From an uncultured Christensenellaceae bacterium (lineage in GTDB: Bacteria; Bacillota; Clostridia; Christensenellales; Borkfalkiaceae), in NCBI GenBank assembly GCA_910587005.1, contig CAJULB010000006.1, forward strand, positions 1 through 64,000: a DNA stretch of 64,000 nucleotides, read 5' to 3'. The notes beneath the pieces were generated by a model. That model saw nothing but the letters and a program-made list of their open reading frames with translations, searched no databases and was not told the DNA's origin. Below, in pieces: positions 33,953 to 42,828 of the stretch. Position 1 is the first letter of the stretch. Every line of letters starts with the position of its first letter. Both the position numbers and the translations under genes were made by a program.

Positions 33953-36586
33953 TTAATTTTTGTGAACGCCCGCGCAAGCCTTAACCGCATCGGGTATGTC
34001 GTCTAACACTGTAATCAAATCGGTAACTTTTGAGCATTTGTTTGCCGCGTCGTAATAGAATACGCTTGCATCGGTATCGAAAGTCTGGTTAAACTTGTTC
34101 TGATTAGTTACGGCTATTGTTCTGTCGGTTACGATTGTTACATAGGTTGAACTTGTCGGCTGAATTGTATCGAACTTACAGTTAAATACCTTTGCCGCGC
34201 CGTTCAGCGAGCCTTCGCTGACGTTATCAATCTTTGCGCCCGTTTCCGCCTTTGATTCAATGGGGTTTTTCGCGTTCTTGAAATAACAGTATTCAACAAG
34301 CGCATACGCCCCCGCACGCAGGGACAGGCAAGTATCGGTGGTTCCCTCGTAATAGTTGTTGTACATATGCATATTCGCCTGTCTGCCGAGCGGAAGCCTT
34401 GCTTTACAGCCCTGATAATAATTGTGGTGGAAAGTCACGTTTGCGGTTTTATGTCCGCCGCCGCCGCCAATTAAGCCCGTTTTATGCGTTTCTTTATAAT
34501 GGTTATACGCAATGGTTATATAAGCGCATTTTTTGAAATCGGTAGAACCGTCTCCGTCGCCCTTATCCTGCTCATTGCAAACGTCCCAGTAGTTTTTGCC
34601 TTCTTCAAAAGTGCAGTGATGCAACCATATTCTGTTTGAATCAAAACCGTCGAACGTGGTCGAGTTCGTGTTGCCCTCGAAACTGCACGCGTCCTCGTTA
34701 TAATCGTCAAACGTAAGATTTCTTACCTCAATCGATTCAGCGTATTTCCACGTTATGCCCCACTGGAAAAGCCCCGCGCTTGTTCCTATACCTTCAAGCG
34801 TAACATTCTGCGCAAATTTGCCTGAGGTTGAACCCGTACCCACAGGACAGTTATTCCAGCAGGAATCGAATTCCTTCTTTTCACCGTTATCATAGTTCAT
34901 ATACCCCAAATCATAAAGCCCGTCAAGCGCACTGCAACCGTTGTTTGCGGGGTCGGTATTTAAGGTATTGAAGCCCAAATTGATAAGTTCCTGCATGGTG
35001 TATTTTTTAGCTTCAAGAGTGTTGCCCTTTATACTCGGCGTATTATCTATAATATAATCGGCTGTTACAGGTTTTTTACCGTAGGAAATACTGTTCCACG
35101 TTGCGGCTTTAACCATATCCAAAACTCTGATAATAACGGGTTTTGTGCTTTTGGGCACAGCCAGCAAAATTTCAATCAAGCCCGTATAGGTCTTGCCCTC
35201 TATCGTGGCTTTAACCGAGTTTTTCGTCGCATCTGAAACATAGATAATCAGCGCGCCGCTTTTGGGCGTACCGTCGTTTTTATATCCACCTACTCCGTCC
35301 GCATATACATTGTTGCCCGCGCTTGCATCAAAATGCGCATAACCCGAGCGGTCGTATGCGGTAACGGTAACGTTTTGCGTAACAATTCTTCCGCCCGCCT
35401 CGATTTTAAGCGTATAATTACCTGCCTTTAAGCCTACAACGTCCGCGCGTATTTTATTTGCCGATATTTCGCGCACCAGCTCGCTGTCTATCTGAGTGAA
35501 AGAAGCCGCACCGCTTTCACTCTTGTAAGAAACTTTATAGTCGCTGACCCCGCTTAATTTATTGAATTCCAGATAAGCGCCTTCGTCATACCCGCCGAAT
35601 GCAGATATATTTATGGTAGTGCTTGAAATCCACTTTGCGTAGAAAATTTTGTTTCCGCTGTCGGTTTTGGAAATTTCAGTCACTTCCACACCCGAAAAAT
35701 CAGCGTTTGCATACCAGCCGATAAAATTGTATTCGGCTTTTGAGGGAGCGGGCAATGCCGCGCCCGTTCCGTAAACATAGCTTTCTAAATTCTGCGCTAA
35801 CGTTCCGCCGTTCAGTTCAAGCGTAACCGTATACGTTTTAGGCGTCCATTCGGCGTAATAAGTAAGGGCGCCCGACTTATCCGCAGTAATTTTATCAACT
35901 GCAACGTCGGTTAAATCGGCTTTAACGTGCCAGCCCGCAAAATCGTAATAATCTTTCTCGGGCACGGGCAAAAGCGTTTCCACGCCTTCCTGATAGGTTG
36001 TAATATCCTCCGAAAGAGTACCGCCGTTCAGTTCAAGCGTTAATTTGTGGTTTATTCCGTTCCAGCGCGCCCAAAACGATTTGTCGCCCGAATCGGTACT
36101 TGTTACAGCGGTAACTTTATTTCCGCCGTTTTGACTGTCGTACCAACCGTCAAACACAAAATGCGCCTTTTCGGGCGTAGGCAGGGTTGCGCCCGTACCG
36201 TAAGTGTATCCGGTTAAGTTTTCCGCAACCGTACCGCCGTTAAGATTTAAAGTTACCGCAAACTTTTTCGGCGTCCACTTTGCGTAAAATATTTTATTGC
36301 CCGTTTCGTCTGCGGAAATTTTAGTAACGGCTTCGCCGTCGGAAAAATCAACTGCCCTGTACCAACCGTCAAAGTCGTAATTTTCTTTTGTCGGCTCAGG
36401 CAAAACGGTTTCGGTTCCCTCTTTATAATTGGTTAAATTATCTGAAAGAGTTCCGCCGTTCAAAACAAGCGTTACCTTGGGGTCTTTCGAGCCGCCGAAC
36501 AGTCCGCCAAAGACGTCGCAGGCGGTCATTCCCATAAGCGCAACAGCAAGAAAAACTGCAATTAATGCTTTAAAGAATTTTTTCAC
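33953..36586 (-). CDS. Lipoprotein with four InlB-type repeats and a PL1-like pectate lyase domain
   Basis: Exported 877-aa protein. A basic start and hydrophobic core end in a lipobox, GMTAC, whose Cys at about residue 23 would be lipidated. Four tandem repeats of about 70 residues follow (roughly 37-319), each with LNGGT, a Tyr-Gly/Glu-Gly turn, FDGWY-type and AKW endings: the Listeria-Bacteroides (Flg_new) beta-grasp repeat. A linker (320-410) leads to a right-handed beta-helix with polysaccharide lyase family 1 marks: LHHCTF, DGDGSTD (calcium), ITIAYNHY, LIGG, VTFHHNYY and the catalytic Arg region ARLPLGRQANMHMYNNYY. It should cleave pectin-type polygalacturonate at the cell surface. A GTG at 36586 after GGGTGA is the preferred start. 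Confidence 0.88.
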   Translation of the reverse strand: MKKFFKALIAVFLAVALMGMTACDVFGGLFGGSKDPKVTLVLNGGTLSDNLTNYKEGTETVLPEPTKENYDFDGWYRAVDFSDGEAVTKISADETGNKIFYAKWTPKKFAVTLNLNGGTVAENLTGYTYGTGATLPTPEKAHFVFDGWYDSQNGGNKVTAVTSTDSGDKSFWARWNGINHKLTLELNGGTLSEDITTYQEGVETLLPVPEKDYYDFAGWHVKADLTDVAVDKITADKSGALTYYAEWTPKTYTVTLELNGGTLAQNLESYVYGTGAALPAPSKAEYNFIGWYANADFSGVEVTEISKTDSGNKIFYAKWISSTTINISAFGGYDEGAYLEFNKLSGVSDYKVSYKSESGAASFTQIDSELVREISANKIRADVVGLKAGNYTLKIEAGGRIVTQNVTVTAYDRSGYAHFDASAGNNVYADGVGGYKNDGTPKSGALIIYVSDATKNSVKATIEGKTYTGLIEILLAVPKSTKPVIIRVLDMVKAATWNSISYGKKPVTADYIIDNTPSIKGNTLEAKKYTMQELINLGFNTLNTDPANNGCSALDGLYDLGYMNYDNGEKKEFDSCWNNCPVGTGSTSGKFAQNVTLEGIGTSAGLFQWGITWKYAESIEVRNLTFDDYNEDACSFEGNTNSTTFDGFDSNRIWLHHCTFEEGKNYWDVCNEQDKGDGDGSTDFKKCAYITIAYNHYKETHKTGLIGGGGGHKTANVTFHHNYYQGCKARLPLGRQANMHMYNNYYEGTTDTCLSLRAGAYALVEYCYFKNAKNPIESKAETGAKIDNVSEGSLNGAAKVFNCKFDTIQPTSSTYVTIVTDRTIAVTNQNKFNQTFDTDASVFYYDAANKCSKVTDLITVLDDIPDAVKACAGVHKN
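35630..36478 (-). repeat. Four tandem InlB/Flg_new-type repeat units within the lyase gene
   Basis: Four imperfect units of about 70 codons each encode the LNGGT...GWY...AKW module. The units alternate in similarity (first with third, second with fourth by the tail of the module), suggesting duplication of a pair. Confidence 0.85.
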
Positions 36587-36613
36587 TATAATCACCCATT
36601 ATATTTTATTATC

Positions 36614-36642
36614 ATTATATAACAAAAAGTGTAAAAAATCAA
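36614..36642 (-). promoter_or_regulatory. Promoter of the pectate lyase-like gene
   Basis: TTGATT (36637-36642), 17 bp, TATAAT (36614-36619) on minus. Confidence 0.75.
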
Positions 36643-36691
36643 CAGTTTTAAAGTGAAAAAATGAAAAATCAGTAACAAAAGTTACCGCTTT

Positions 36692-37030
36692 TCAATATCC
36701 TAAAAATTCAACGCCTTTAAGCATTACGTCGTTGACCGTATCGTTTACAAGACTGTAAAAAATAATTTTACCCTGCCTTTCGCTCTTTACTATGCCGAGA
36801 TTTTTCAACAGTCTAAGCTGATGCGAAACCGTCGTCTGGTTAATATCGAGAACGCGCGATAAATCAGTTACGCACATTTCGGATATTGCCAGCGCGGAAA
36901 GCATTTTCACACGCGTATGGTCGGCAAAAATAGAAAAAAAGCAAACAATACTGTCAAGCACGTCGCCGTCGGGAACGTATTCTCTTATCAAATCTTTTGT
37001 GCGTCTGTCTAAAAGCATCAAATCCTGCAT
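36692..37030 (-). CDS. ArsR/SmtB-family transcriptional regulator
   Basis: Winged-helix repressor, 112 aa. The helix-turn-helix MCVTDLSRVLDINQTTVSHQLRLLKNLGIVKSERQGK is split over residues about 57-95 and matches the family well (VSHQLRLLK). The metal-site motif ELCVCDL of CadC/SmtB is here EMCVTDL, with one Cys only, so a classical soft-metal site is incomplete. GGAGG precedes the ATG at 37030. It lies downstream of copA with its own promoter and may control itself and metal-efflux genes nearby; the ligand is unknown. Confidence 0.9.
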   Translation of the reverse strand: MQDLMLLDRRTKDLIREYVPDGDVLDSIVCFFSIFADHTRVKMLSALAISEMCVTDLSRVLDINQTTVSHQLRLLKNLGIVKSERQGKIIFYSLVNDTVNDVMLKGVEFLGY

Positions 37031-37049
37031 AAACGCCCTCCATACCAAA

Positions 37050-37079
37050 ATTATAGCGGGTTATATGCTGATATGTCAA
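37050..37079 (-). promoter_or_regulatory. Promoter of the ArsR-family gene
   Basis: TTGACA (37074-37079), 18 bp, TATAAT (37050-37055) on minus. The spacer holds ATAT-CAGC-ATAT. Confidence 0.8.
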
Positions 37080-37089
37080 AACGTTATAA

Positions 37090-37104
37090 TGACGTATACT
37101 GTCA
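37090..37104. promoter_or_regulatory. Candidate ArsR-family operator
   Basis: Imperfect palindrome TGACGTATACTGTCA, of TGA-N9-TCA form, 10 bases upstream of the -35. Confidence 0.35.
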
Positions 37105-37152
37105 CAATTTGACTTAGTTTGTCGCTTTTGGTTTTACGCGTCAAAATGCGCT

Positions 37153-39612
37153 TTACTTGCTCTCGATTTCGGTTACGGAATATCCCGCGTCGGTAACAAG
37201 CGCGGTGATTTCTTCGTTTGAAACATCTTCGCGGCTTCTTATAACTGCAATCTTCTTTTTGAGTTTAACGTCAACGGAAACAACGTTTTTAGCCGTTAAA
37301 AGCTTATCTTCAACACGTTTTGCGCAGTGTTCGCAGCACATTCCTTCGATATGCACGATTTTTTTCATAAATTTATCATCCTTTACAAATTTTTTATTTT
37401 TATATAAAAGCAATCTTAACGCGTTGCCCACAACAAATAACGAGCTTAAACTCATACACAGCGCGGCTAACCACGGCTGGAACGAAAAGCCCAGCGGTGA
37501 GAACGCGCCCGCCGCAACGGGAATCATTATTACGTTGTAGAAAAACGCCCAGAAAAGATTTTCCTTGATATTTCTTACCGTCGCGCGGCTTAAATCGAAA
37601 ACGGTGTCAAGCGTTCGCAAGTCTTCGCTTACAAGCACCACCCCCGCCGAATCGATTGCAACGTCCGTTCCGCTGCCCATTGCGATGCCGACGTCGGCTT
37701 GCTTCAACGCCGGAGAATCGTTTATTCCGTCGCCGACCATTGCCACACATCCGCCCGCCTTTTGCAGATTTACAACCGCGTTCAGCTTATCTTCGGGCAT
37801 AACTTCCGCAAGGAAATCGTCTATGCCCACGCTTGAAGCCACCGCCTGCGCTGTTTTCTGCCCGTCGCCGGTAAGCATAGCAACCCGCATATTGCGCGCA
37901 CGCAACATAGCAACTGCTTCCTTACTGCCCTCCTTCAAAGTATCGGCAACCGCAATCAGCGCCAGAACCTTTTGGGAATTTGCAAGATATATTACAGTAT
38001 TGCCCTTTTGCGAAAGCTCAGCTGCGGTTTCGCTTATTTCCTTTGCAATTTTAATATTTTTCAGCAATTTAACGTTACTGAGGTAATATTTTTCGCCGTC
38101 GTATTCCGCAACCGCGCCCTGACCGACGATATATTTGAAATTTGCAACTTCAAAACCGTCGCCCGCGTACTCGACAACGCATTTTGCAAGAGGGTGGTTT
38201 GAATTCTTTTCTATTCCGCAGGCAAGCTTTACCGCCCAGTCCTCCGCACAGCCGAAAGTCAGCACTTGCGTAACGCGCGGTTTGCCCTCGGTTAAAGTTG
38301 CCGTTTTATCTAAAAGCACCGCGTTAATCTGGCAGACCTTCTGTAAATTTTCCGCGTCTTTATATAGTATGCCCTGCGAAGCCGCTTTACCCGTCGCAGT
38401 CATAATTGCTACGGGAGTTGCAAGCCCCAGCGCGCACGGACAAGAAACCACCAGCACGCTTATTGCATAGGTTACGCTGTGTTCGGGCTTGACGGTACCG
38501 TCGATTAAAAGCCATATCAAAAACGTTGCAAGCGCAATAAGCACTACTACGGGAACAAATATTCCCGCTATTTTATCTGCAAATTTTTGTATGGGAGCTT
38601 TGCTTGCGCCCGCTTCACGCACCATATTTATTATTTTGGAAAGAGTGGTTTCCTCGCCGACGCGCTCCGCCTTTAATTTTATAAGTCCGCTTTTTACAAG
38701 CGCGGCGCTCGTAACGGCATCGCCCTCGACCACTTCCACAGGCAGACTTTCGCCGGTTATTGCGCACTTGTCTACAAAAGCTGTTCCCCAGACAATTTTT
38801 CCGTCCACGGGAATATATTCGCCTTGTTTTACGATAAGAATATCGCCCGCCTTGACTTCCTTTACGGAAACAACGCGCTGTTGTCCGTCAACCTCTAACG
38901 TTACGGTATCGGGCGCAAGCTTTAACAGCTTTTCAATTTCGTCGCCCGTCTTTTTCTTGGATTTTTCTTCAAGCCATTTGCCTATATCGACAAACACCAA
39001 AATCATTGCCGCAGACTCGAAATGCAAATTCATTGCGTTATGGTGCGGGTCTTTGCCCATAAAAATCAAAATTGTAAGCACCAACGAATAAATAAACGAA
39101 ACGCCCGAGCCGAGCGCGACAAGCGTATCCATATTCGGCACTTTTTTAAATACCGCGACAACTCCATCTTTGAAATATCGGTAGTTAATGCCGATTATCA
39201 CCGCAGAAAGAATTGCCTGATATAAAGCAAACCACCGCGCGCAACCGTCAACTTCGGGGTTTATAAACCACGGCACGGGCGCGCCGAGCATATGCCCCAT
39301 TGATACGTACATTAAAGGCGCAAGCACACACACAGAAACGATAAAATTGATAAAGAGCATTTTATCGCGGCTTTTTTCCTTTTTATCCGACTGTTGCGAC
39401 TGATTTTCGTTAAAAACTCCGTAACCGAGCGCCTTAACCGTTTCAAAAATTTTCGTTTCGGTTAAGAGGTTTTCGTCAAAATCGACTTTCATTGACTTGC
39501 CCATAAGACTGACTTCGCAAAGCGCCACCCCTTCAAGCTTGCCTACTGCACGCTCTATTCCCGATGAACACGCCGAGCACGTCATTCCAGTTACGCTGTA
39601 TCTTTTTACCAT
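37153..39612 (-). CDS. copA: Copper-type P1B ATPase with HMA domains at both ends
   Basis: Cytoplasmic-membrane copper exporter, 819 aa. N-terminal heavy-metal-associated domain GMTCSAC (residues 9-14), eight predicted membrane helices, actuator TGES (287-290), ion-site CPC (391-393), nucleotide domain with GDGINDSPAL, then a second metal-binding domain with GMCCEHC fused at the C-terminus (from about 750), where a separate CopZ chaperone is common. The phosphorylation motif reads DKTAT (Asp435) rather than the near-universal DKTGT. The promoter sits inside a 13-bp inverted repeat. ArsR-family gene downstream. Confidence 0.95.
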   Translation of the reverse strand: MVKRYSVTGMTCSACSSGIERAVGKLEGVALCEVSLMGKSMKVDFDENLLTETKIFETVKALGYGVFNENQSQQSDKKEKSRDKMLFINFIVSVCVLAPLMYVSMGHMLGAPVPWFINPEVDGCARWFALYQAILSAVIIGINYRYFKDGVVAVFKKVPNMDTLVALGSGVSFIYSLVLTILIFMGKDPHHNAMNLHFESAAMILVFVDIGKWLEEKSKKKTGDEIEKLLKLAPDTVTLEVDGQQRVVSVKEVKAGDILIVKQGEYIPVDGKIVWGTAFVDKCAITGESLPVEVVEGDAVTSAALVKSGLIKLKAERVGEETTLSKIINMVREAGASKAPIQKFADKIAGIFVPVVVLIALATFLIWLLIDGTVKPEHSVTYAISVLVVSCPCALGLATPVAIMTATGKAASQGILYKDAENLQKVCQINAVLLDKTATLTEGKPRVTQVLTFGCAEDWAVKLACGIEKNSNHPLAKCVVEYAGDGFEVANFKYIVGQGAVAEYDGEKYYLSNVKLLKNIKIAKEISETAAELSQKGNTVIYLANSQKVLALIAVADTLKEGSKEAVAMLRARNMRVAMLTGDGQKTAQAVASSVGIDDFLAEVMPEDKLNAVVNLQKAGGCVAMVGDGINDSPALKQADVGIAMGSGTDVAIDSAGVVLVSEDLRTLDTVFDLSRATVRNIKENLFWAFFYNVIMIPVAAGAFSPLGFSFQPWLAALCMSLSSLFVVGNALRLLLYKNKKFVKDDKFMKKIVHIEGMCCEHCAKRVEDKLLTAKNVVSVDVKLKKKIAVIRSREDVSNEEITALVTDAGYSVTEIESK

Positions 39613-39657
39613 ATCTTTAAATAATTCCGTTTTTTGTTATTTTTAAATGCCGATAAC

Positions 39658-39686
39658 ATTATAAAGCCTAATTCCTACTTTGTCAA
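39658..39686 (-). promoter_or_regulatory. copA promoter
   Basis: Perfect consensus TTGACA (39681-39686), 17 bp, TATAAT (39658-39663) on minus. The -35 lies in the loop, and the spacer in one arm, of a large inverted repeat. Confidence 0.85.
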
Positions 39687-39699
39687 TAGGAATTAGGCT
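39665..39699. promoter_or_regulatory. 13-bp inverted repeat: copA operator and/or asparaginase terminator
   Basis: Perfect arms AGCCTAATTCCTA (39665-39677) and TAGGAATTAGGCT (39687-39699), nine-base centre containing the -35. It can be a repressor site, or as RNA the terminator of the asparaginase gene that ends at 39720 (followed by TTTATAATG on minus). Confidence 0.7.
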
Positions 39700-39719
39700 A
39701 AATTATTTTAAAAATATTC

Positions 39720-40736
39720 TCAATGGAGTTTTTCAAAGAAATAGTTGTCTTTAAGCACTTTATCAAGACTTTCGCCCGAGCCGAGTGCCAAAAGCACCTT
39801 AACGGTTGCCATTTCAAAGCTTATATCGTACGCTGCCGTACACATTTCGGGAAGTCCGAGCGCGCTTTCATATATCCTTGCACAGCTGTCGATTGGCGCG
39901 ATAACCACCGGAATACCGGCTTTTTTGCAGTAAACGAGGAATTTTTTGAAGTTTGCCTCCTCACCCTCGGTGCAGACAGTACCGCTGTGGTAAAGCTGAA
40001 CCATAACCGCTTTGGGCTTGACTTCGGTAAAGCGGTAAAAGTCGAAATTCAGCAAAGAATGTGCCTGTATAGTCACCATATCCATACACAGCTTTTGCGC
40101 GGGACAAGTCTTTCTTTTAATTTTAAGCTGTTCAACCGCAGGATTTAACGCATTTGCATTATAAATAAATTTATCGTTTACAATTTCGCCGAAGTGAACT
40201 TTTAAAATACTTTCGTATTCTCCGCTTATCTGTGTTGCGGAAATTAGGCGGCTTGCAAGGTGAATTTTACAGTTTTCGTTGTAATTTTCAAAGCTTACGA
40301 ACACTCCGCCGAAATCAACGCTTTGAATAAACGTAACAGCGCCCGCAAAATTTTCCACGCCGCGGCTCCTTTCGTCGTCAAGCGGATATAAAGCCGAAAC
40401 AAACACCAAAGGTATTTGCAAATCGCAGAAAATCTGACTGAAAAGGTTGGCGGTAAAGCACAGCGTATCTGTGCCGTGCGTTAAAATTATTCCGTCATAC
40501 TTTTCTTTATCTACTCCGCGCACGCAGTCGGCCATTTTTTCAAGGTCGGCGGGCTGGACGTTTTCGCTTAAAATATTCAGAGGGCGCAGTTCGTCAAACT
40601 GTACGGCATTGCCGTAACGCGCTTTATACATTTCGATAAGCACGCTTGAACTCTCGTGACGAAGACCTACGGTTTCCCCGCGGGAGCACGAACCTATTGT
40701 TCCGCCCGTAAAAATAACGCAGATTCTGTTCTTCAT
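39720..40736 (-). CDS. Asparaginase (type I, cytoplasmic)
   Basis: L-asparaginase/glutaminase family, 338 aa, no signal peptide. The two catalytic Thr motifs are visible: FTGGTIG at residue 9 and LTHGTDTLCF near 85, with the following Lys region in FVSALYPLDDERSRG. It hydrolyses asparagine to aspartate and ammonia. It lies 19 bases after asnS, so asparagine charging and breakdown are co-transcribed. Confidence 0.9.
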   Translation of the reverse strand: MKNRICVIFTGGTIGSCSRGETVGLRHESSSVLIEMYKARYGNAVQFDELRPLNILSENVQPADLEKMADCVRGVDKEKYDGIILTHGTDTLCFTANLFSQIFCDLQIPLVFVSALYPLDDERSRGVENFAGAVTFIQSVDFGGVFVSFENYNENCKIHLASRLISATQISGEYESILKVHFGEIVNDKFIYNANALNPAVEQLKIKRKTCPAQKLCMDMVTIQAHSLLNFDFYRFTEVKPKAVMVQLYHSGTVCTEGEEANFKKFLVYCKKAGIPVVIAPIDSCARIYESALGLPEMCTAAYDISFEMATVKVLLALGSGESLDKVLKDNYFFEKLH

Positions 40737-40755
40737 AACGTAAAAATTATAATTT

Positions 40756-42132
40756 TTATAAGCTTCCCACCGTTCTGGGGTACAAAAGTGTGTCGCGGAT
40801 ATTCTGAACGCCAGTTATATACATAATTATACGCTCGAAACCGAGGCCGAAACCGCTGTGCGGTACGCTGCCGTATTTGCGGGTGTCAAGGTATTCGGTA
40901 TACGACTGCAACGGCATACCGCGCTTTGTCATTGCGGTTTTAAGGTTTTCCAAATCAACTTCGCGCTCGCTGCAACCTATAATTTCGCCTATACCCGGCA
41001 CTAACAAATCGGTTGCGGCAACGGTTTTTCCGTCGGCGTTCTGCTTCATATAAAACGCCTTTATATCGGCGGGATAATCGGTGACGAACACGGGTTTTTT
41101 GAAATATTCTTCCGTTAAATATCTTTCGTGCTCGGTCTGCAAATCGCAACCCCATTCAACGGGATATTTAAACTCCTTACCCGATTTTTTCAGCACTTTT
41201 ACCGCTTCGGTATACGTTATTTTGCCGAATTCGCTTGATAAAACGTGGTTGAGCTTATCAATTAACCCCTTTTCTATGCGTTCGTTGAAGTACGCAAGCT
41301 CGTCGGGGCAGTTGTCCATAACGTCCTTGATTATGAATTTTATAAATTCTTCCGCGATTTCTATAATATCGTGCAAATCGCAGAAGCAGACTTCCGGCTC
41401 AATCTGCCAGAATTCCGCCGCATGGCGCGTGGTATTACTGTGCTCCGCGCGGAAAGTGGGGCCGAAGGTGTAAATTTTACCTAACCCCATAGCCGCAACC
41501 TCGCCTTCAAGCTGTCCAGAAACGGTCAACCCCGCCTTTGCGCCGAAAAAATCGCCCGCATAATAGTCCTGCTCGCATTTAGCGTCCGTCTTCCACGGCT
41601 GAGTGGTCACGCGGAACATTTCGCCGGCGCCCTCGCAGTCGCTTCCTGTGATTATCGGCGTATGAACGTACTTATAGCCGTGCTGTTGGAAATATTCGTG
41701 TATGGCGAAAGCAAGGCGGCTTCTTACCGCAAAAACCGCCTCGAAATACTTTGTGCGAGGTCTTAAATGCGGTATTGTTCTCAAAAATTCAAGCGTGTGA
41801 TGCTTTTTCTGCAAGGGATAGTCCTGCGGGCAACCGCCGAGCAGAGTTATTTTGCGCACGCTGATTTCATAGCCGTTTCTGTCGGACGAAACAAGCACGC
41901 CTTCAACCTGCAAAGCCGCGCCCACTACAAGCGCGGGCTTAACTTCGTTTTCGTCAAGACTGCCCTTTTCTATAACAAGCTGTATATTTCTAAGCGAGGT
42001 GCCGTCGTTCAGCTCTATAAACGCAACGCTTTTGGAATCGCGCCACGTTCTTACCCATCCGCAGACGGTAACAACGCCGTTCACGAATTTGTCGGCTTGT
42101 GCAAATAATTCTTTAACGTCAGTATGTTTCAT
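40756..42132 (-). CDS. asnS: Asparaginyl-tRNA synthetase
   Basis: Class IIb synthetase, 458 aa. N-terminal OB-fold anticodon domain (VTVCGWVRTWRDSKSVAFIEL), motif 1 region, motif 2 FGPTFRAEHSNTTRHAAEFW, and motif 3 GFGLGFERIIMYITG near the end. The ribosome site GGAGG is eight bases from the ATG. A terminator separates it from rpmF upstream, and no T-box is present. Confidence 0.96.
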   Translation of the reverse strand: MKHTDVKELFAQADKFVNGVVTVCGWVRTWRDSKSVAFIELNDGTSLRNIQLVIEKGSLDENEVKPALVVGAALQVEGVLVSSDRNGYEISVRKITLLGGCPQDYPLQKKHHTLEFLRTIPHLRPRTKYFEAVFAVRSRLAFAIHEYFQQHGYKYVHTPIITGSDCEGAGEMFRVTTQPWKTDAKCEQDYYAGDFFGAKAGLTVSGQLEGEVAAMGLGKIYTFGPTFRAEHSNTTRHAAEFWQIEPEVCFCDLHDIIEIAEEFIKFIIKDVMDNCPDELAYFNERIEKGLIDKLNHVLSSEFGKITYTEAVKVLKKSGKEFKYPVEWGCDLQTEHERYLTEEYFKKPVFVTDYPADIKAFYMKQNADGKTVAATDLLVPGIGEIIGCSEREVDLENLKTAMTKRGMPLQSYTEYLDTRKYGSVPHSGFGLGFERIIMYITGVQNIRDTLLYPRTVGSL

Positions 42133-42155
42133 TATTCTGCCTCCGTCAAAAAATA

Positions 42156-42179
42156 CGGACTGCCCTTTAAGACAGTCCG
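42156..42179 (-). terminator. rpmF terminator
   Basis: Nine-base stem CGGACTGCC / GACAGTCCG (one G-U on the RNA), six-base loop, then TATTTTTT on minus. Confidence 0.82.
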
Positions 42180-42194
42180 CAAATTTCGTTTTTG

Positions 42195-42380
42195 TTAATT
42201 TTTCTCGTCTGTGGAAACTACCTGTACTTTATCGTAGTATCCGCAATTGCGGCAAACTTTGTGAGCCTCTTTCTGCATATGGCAATGAGGGCACTCAACC
42301 AACGTGGGCGCCGTTGCCTTGTAGTTTGCAAATCTCGTATTCGTTCTCTGTTTGGACTGTTTTCCCTTGGGTACTGCCAT
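42195..42380 (-). CDS. rpmF: 50S ribosomal protein L32
   Basis: L32, 61 aa, MAVPKGKQSKQRTNTR start and a four-Cys zinc ribbon, CPHCHMQKEAHKVCRNCGYY (C+ form). Follows the DUF177 gene, the usual yceD-rpmF pairing. Confidence 0.96.
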   Translation of the reverse strand: MAVPKGKQSKQRTNTRFANYKATAPTLVECPHCHMQKEAHKVCRNCGYYDKVQVVSTDEKN

Positions 42381-42407
42381 GTTTATACACCTCTTTTTTA
42401 TCTTTAT

Positions 42408-42809
42408 TTAGGTAACGTCAATACCTTTGCAGTCCTCTTTACAAAGTAAAATCTGGGGCTGGCTTATAAGTATTGCATCGTCAACGGCGGTCTTTAAATT
42501 AATTTTATAACCGTCGTAATCATAATTTTCATTGTCAGCTTCGGGCACGAACAGCACATTTTGCGTAAATACTACGTCCTTTTCGGCACTATTTAAACAA
42601 TATGAACACTGTCCCGCAAGCTTGTACTTTATGGTAAGTTCTATTTCCACGGAATCGTCATCGAAAATTTCGTACTCGCCCGAAACGCAAACGTTCCCGT
42701 CAACCTTACACAAAGGTATCAGGCAACAGTCTTGCGGAGGAGCGTAATCAAAACCGAATTTTCCCGTTAACTTTCCGAGAGCTATAAGTCTTTTTACTTC
42801 AATTTCCAT
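42408..42809 (-). CDS. DUF177 (YceD) family protein
   Basis: YceD/DUF177 protein, 133 aa, identified by its position directly upstream of rpmF, its CSYCLNSAE motif mid-protein, and the C-terminal CKEDCKG element. In plants and bacteria the family is linked to 23S rRNA accumulation. A strong promoter stands in front. Confidence 0.88.
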   Translation of the reverse strand: MEIEVKRLIALGKLTGKFGFDYAPPQDCCLIPLCKVDGNVCVSGEYEIFDDDSVEIELTIKYKLAGQCSYCLNSAEKDVVFTQNVLFVPEADNENYDYDGYKINLKTAVDDAILISQPQILLCKEDCKGIDVT

Positions 42810-42828
42810 AACCTAAGCCGACTTTAAA

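Noticed and set aside
35630..36478. CRISPR-like or transposon repeat
   Set aside because: The repeats are long, imperfect, in frame and encode a known protein module.
36672..36685. Hairpin AGTAAC-AAAA-GTTAC as ArsR-gene terminator
   Set aside because: Only a five-base stem, although T-rich sequence follows; too weak to list.
42133..42194. T-box before asnS
   Set aside because: Only the rpmF terminator and a ribosome site fit in the 62 bases; no T-box sequence.
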